In this document: piece by piece, positions 62,588 through 64,000 of the stretch
Position numbering within the stretch: position 1 is the first letter of the stretch
Layout: every line of letters begins with the position of its first letter
Source of the DNA: a bacterium
GTDB lineage: Bacteria > Electryoneota > Electryoneia > Electryoneales > Electryoneaceae
Assembly: GCA_019912845.1 (NCBI GenBank)
Contig: JAIOHU010000137.1
Coordinates: forward strand, 62,001-126,000
Reading direction: 5' to 3'
Length of the DNA: 64,000 bases
Made by a program: the position numbers and the translations under genes
Notes under the pieces: generated by a model
Told to the model about the DNA's origin: nothing
The model's input: only the letters and a program-made list of their open reading frames with translations
Databases searched by the model: none

Positions 62588-64000
62588 TTAATTCAAACGA
62601 GTCTTCCCCAGCCTCAGACTGTTCAGCACGACACTCACACTGGAAAACGCCATTGCTCCGGCGGCAAGGGCAGGATGCAGATCACGTATGATTAGCGGAA
62701 GTGAAGTCATATTGTGAAGTACCCCGGCAGCCACAGGAATAAGTGCAACGTTATAGAAAAATGCCCAGAAGAGGTTCTGGTGGATGGTTTTCATGGTTTG
62801 TCTGCTGAGACGGATTGCTGTCGGGATATGCTCCAGTTCACCGCCCATCAGGGTTATACCAGCAGTTTCCATGGCAATATCTGTTCCGCCCCCAATTGCC
62901 ATCCCGACATGCGCACGTGCTAACGCTGGAGCGTCATTGATCCCATCACCAACCATCGCAACATGTTTGCCGGACTCCATCTGTTTACGAACCACTTCTT
63001 CTTTATGATCCGGTAATACTCCGGCGATCACATTGTCAATTCCAATTCTTGCAGCGATTGATTCTGCCGCTTCACGGCTGTCACCAGTCAACATGATTGG
63101 CGCAACACCGAGTGTTTTCAGCTCGTGGACAACCGCTTTTGCGCTCTGTTTTTCCTTATCGGTTACAGTTAATAATCCTGCGACAGCACCATCAACTTCA
63201 ACAAGAATAACGGTTTTTCCTTCGGAAGCGTATCTTGATATTTTATCTTTTACGACGTCATCAACCTCGAACCACTCGCTCTTTCCCACCCGAACCTTCC
63301 TGCCATCAATCTTGGCTGTTACTCCGAAGCCGGAGCTGGCGGAGAACTCTTCCGGTTTATTGAGGGGGATGTCGTTTTGTTCTGCGGAAGTCAAAATTGC
63401 ACGAGCGATTGGGTGTTCTGAGCCATATTCCGCTGAGGCGGTAAGATTCAGGAGTGCGTCTTTCGAAATATCTTGGAAAGTCACGATGTCGTTTACCGAA
63501 AGATTCCCTTCGGTTAACGTGCCTGTTTTATCGAGGAGTATCGTGTTCACTCTGCCTGTGGACTCTAAAACTTCCGCATCCTTAAACAGCACTCCCAAAG
63601 TTGCTCCTCTTCCCATGGCAACCATGATAGCTGTTGGGGTAGCCAACCCTAGTGCACAAGGACAAGCGATAACAAGAACAGCAACCATACGTATCAGTGC
63701 AGGGGTAAAAGCTCCCCCAGCAATCCACCACACGCTGAAAGTAATCAGTGCGATCACAATGATGGCAGGTACAAAAATGGCAGAAACACGGTCAGCTATT
63801 CGTTGGATTGGTGCACGGCTCCCCTGTGCCTTACGAACCAATTCTATGATCCTGGCGAGAGCTGTTCCATTGCCGACTGCTGAGGTACGTACGTGTAAAA
63901 CTCCCTGCATATTCAGGGTCGCACCATAAACTTTATCGCCAGCTTTTTTATCCACGGGTAGCGATTCGCCGGTCAGCATGCTCTCGTCCAGGCTGGATTC
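62588..64000 (-). CDS. copA: Copper-exporting P-type ATPase, partial
   Basis: The C-terminal 470 residues of a P1B-type ATPase; the start lies beyond the window. The reading frame continues to the last base as SSLDES before MLTGES. TGES, VIACPCALG (CPC in TM6), DKTGTLTEG (phosphorylated Asp), and GDGINDAPAL are intact. FYNVALIPVAAG and MAFSSVSVVLNSLRL in the last membrane helices match the copper-I (P1B-1) signature. It should pump Cu+ out of the cytoplasm. The N-terminal metal-binding domains are not visible. Confidence 0.93.
   Translation of the reverse strand, partial: ESSLDESMLTGESLPVDKKAGDKVYGATLNMQGVLHVRTSAVGNGTALARIIELVRKAQGSRAPIQRIADRVSAIFVPAIIVIALITFSVWWIAGGAFTPALIRMVAVLVIACPCALGLATPTAIMVAMGRGATLGVLFKDAEVLESTGRVNTILLDKTGTLTEGNLSVNDIVTFQDISKDALLNLTASAEYGSEHPIARAILTSAEQNDIPLNKPEEFSASSGFGVTAKIDGRKVRVGKSEWFEVDDVVKDKISRYASEGKTVILVEVDGAVAGLLTVTDKEKQSAKAVVHELKTLGVAPIMLTGDSREAAESIAARIGIDNVIAGVLPDHKEEVVRKQMESGKHVAMVGDGINDAPALARAHVGMAIGGGTDIAMETAGITLMGGELEHIPTAIRLSRQTMKTIHQNLFWAFFYNVALIPVAAGVLHNMTSLPLIIRDLHPALAAGAMAFSSVSVVLNSLRLGKTRLN

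Noticed and set aside
63033..63929. 298-codon plus-strand frame opposite the P-type ATPase gene
   Set aside because: It is a mirror frame of a strongly conserved ATPase; serine- and alanine-rich composition is what the antisense of such a gene gives.
1..64000. tRNA, rRNA genes and CRISPR arrays
   Set aside because: Intergenic regions were read for GGTTCGA-like T-loops, rRNA strings and regularly spaced repeats; none was found, though a by-eye search can miss a tRNA.

Overview
This 64 kb window is dense, ordinary-looking bacterial chromosome with short intergenic gaps. It comes from a Gram-negative organism, most likely a member of the FCB superphylum outside classical Bacteroidetes (Marinimicrobia, Calditrichota, KSB1 or Ignavibacteria type). 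The evidence is LPS-export genes (lptB, an OstA/LptA-like gene, lptC, kdsC), an Omp85-type barrel, a TonB-dependent receptor, a DUF3078 protein, and an arylsulfotransferase-like protein ending in a type IX secretion sorting domain with a YPNPFN motif. The phylum is inferred; no rRNA or tRNA gene was seen.

Layout. 0.3-6.7 kb: valS, a DUF4139 protein and recG. 6.9-14.3 kb: acyl-CoA and amino-acid metabolism (ferredoxin-NADP reductase-like, thiolase, 3-hydroxybutyryl-CoA dehydrogenase, acyl-CoA dehydrogenase, ilvE), interrupted at 8.9-9.8 kb by a decay zone with a broken AlbA_2 gene, a thiolase-gene scrap and an internally deleted IS200-type transposase. 14.3-16 kb: a strongly folded RNA-like segment, an oversized NusB-like gene and a phosphoesterase. 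16-23.2 kb, minus strand: acyltransferase, SpoIID-domain protein, CPBP protease, SpoU methyltransferase, a membrane-anchored EIIA-like protein, MscS and DUF3078. 23.4-31.8 kb, plus strand: glycosyltransferase, Omp85-like barrel, a secreted protein with protein-kinase-like motifs, an Npt-type nucleotide-transporter-like protein and a T9SS-sorted arylsulfotransferase. 31.9-42.6 kb: an orphan response regulator, siroheme/haem genes, rpoN, LPS export genes and a ClpX-like ATPase. 42.7-46.1 kb, minus strand: TonB receptor, His-rich lipoprotein and small membrane protein, probably for metal uptake. 46.5-50.6 kb: polysaccharide synthesis and flippase. 50.7-58.5 kb: two nitrilase-family hydrolases, a 2-oxoacid dehydrogenase E2 and E3, and a sugar-salvage operon resembling AmgK/MurU in which the nucleotidyltransferase is fused to a RapZ C-terminal domain. 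58.5-64 kb: TolB-like, Lon-N-domain, DHH and CYTH proteins and a copper P-type ATPase cut by the window end.

The strongest candidates for something new are the secreted kinase-like gene placed directly before a nucleotide-transporter-like gene (26.4-29.5 kb), the RapZ-C/MurU-type fusion operon (54.4-58.5 kb), the rod-like RNA element before the NusB-like gene (14.3 kb), and several families of palindromic intergenic repeats. No CRISPR array, intact mobile element or prophage was seen. All functional calls rest on reading translated motifs by eye; no database search was run.
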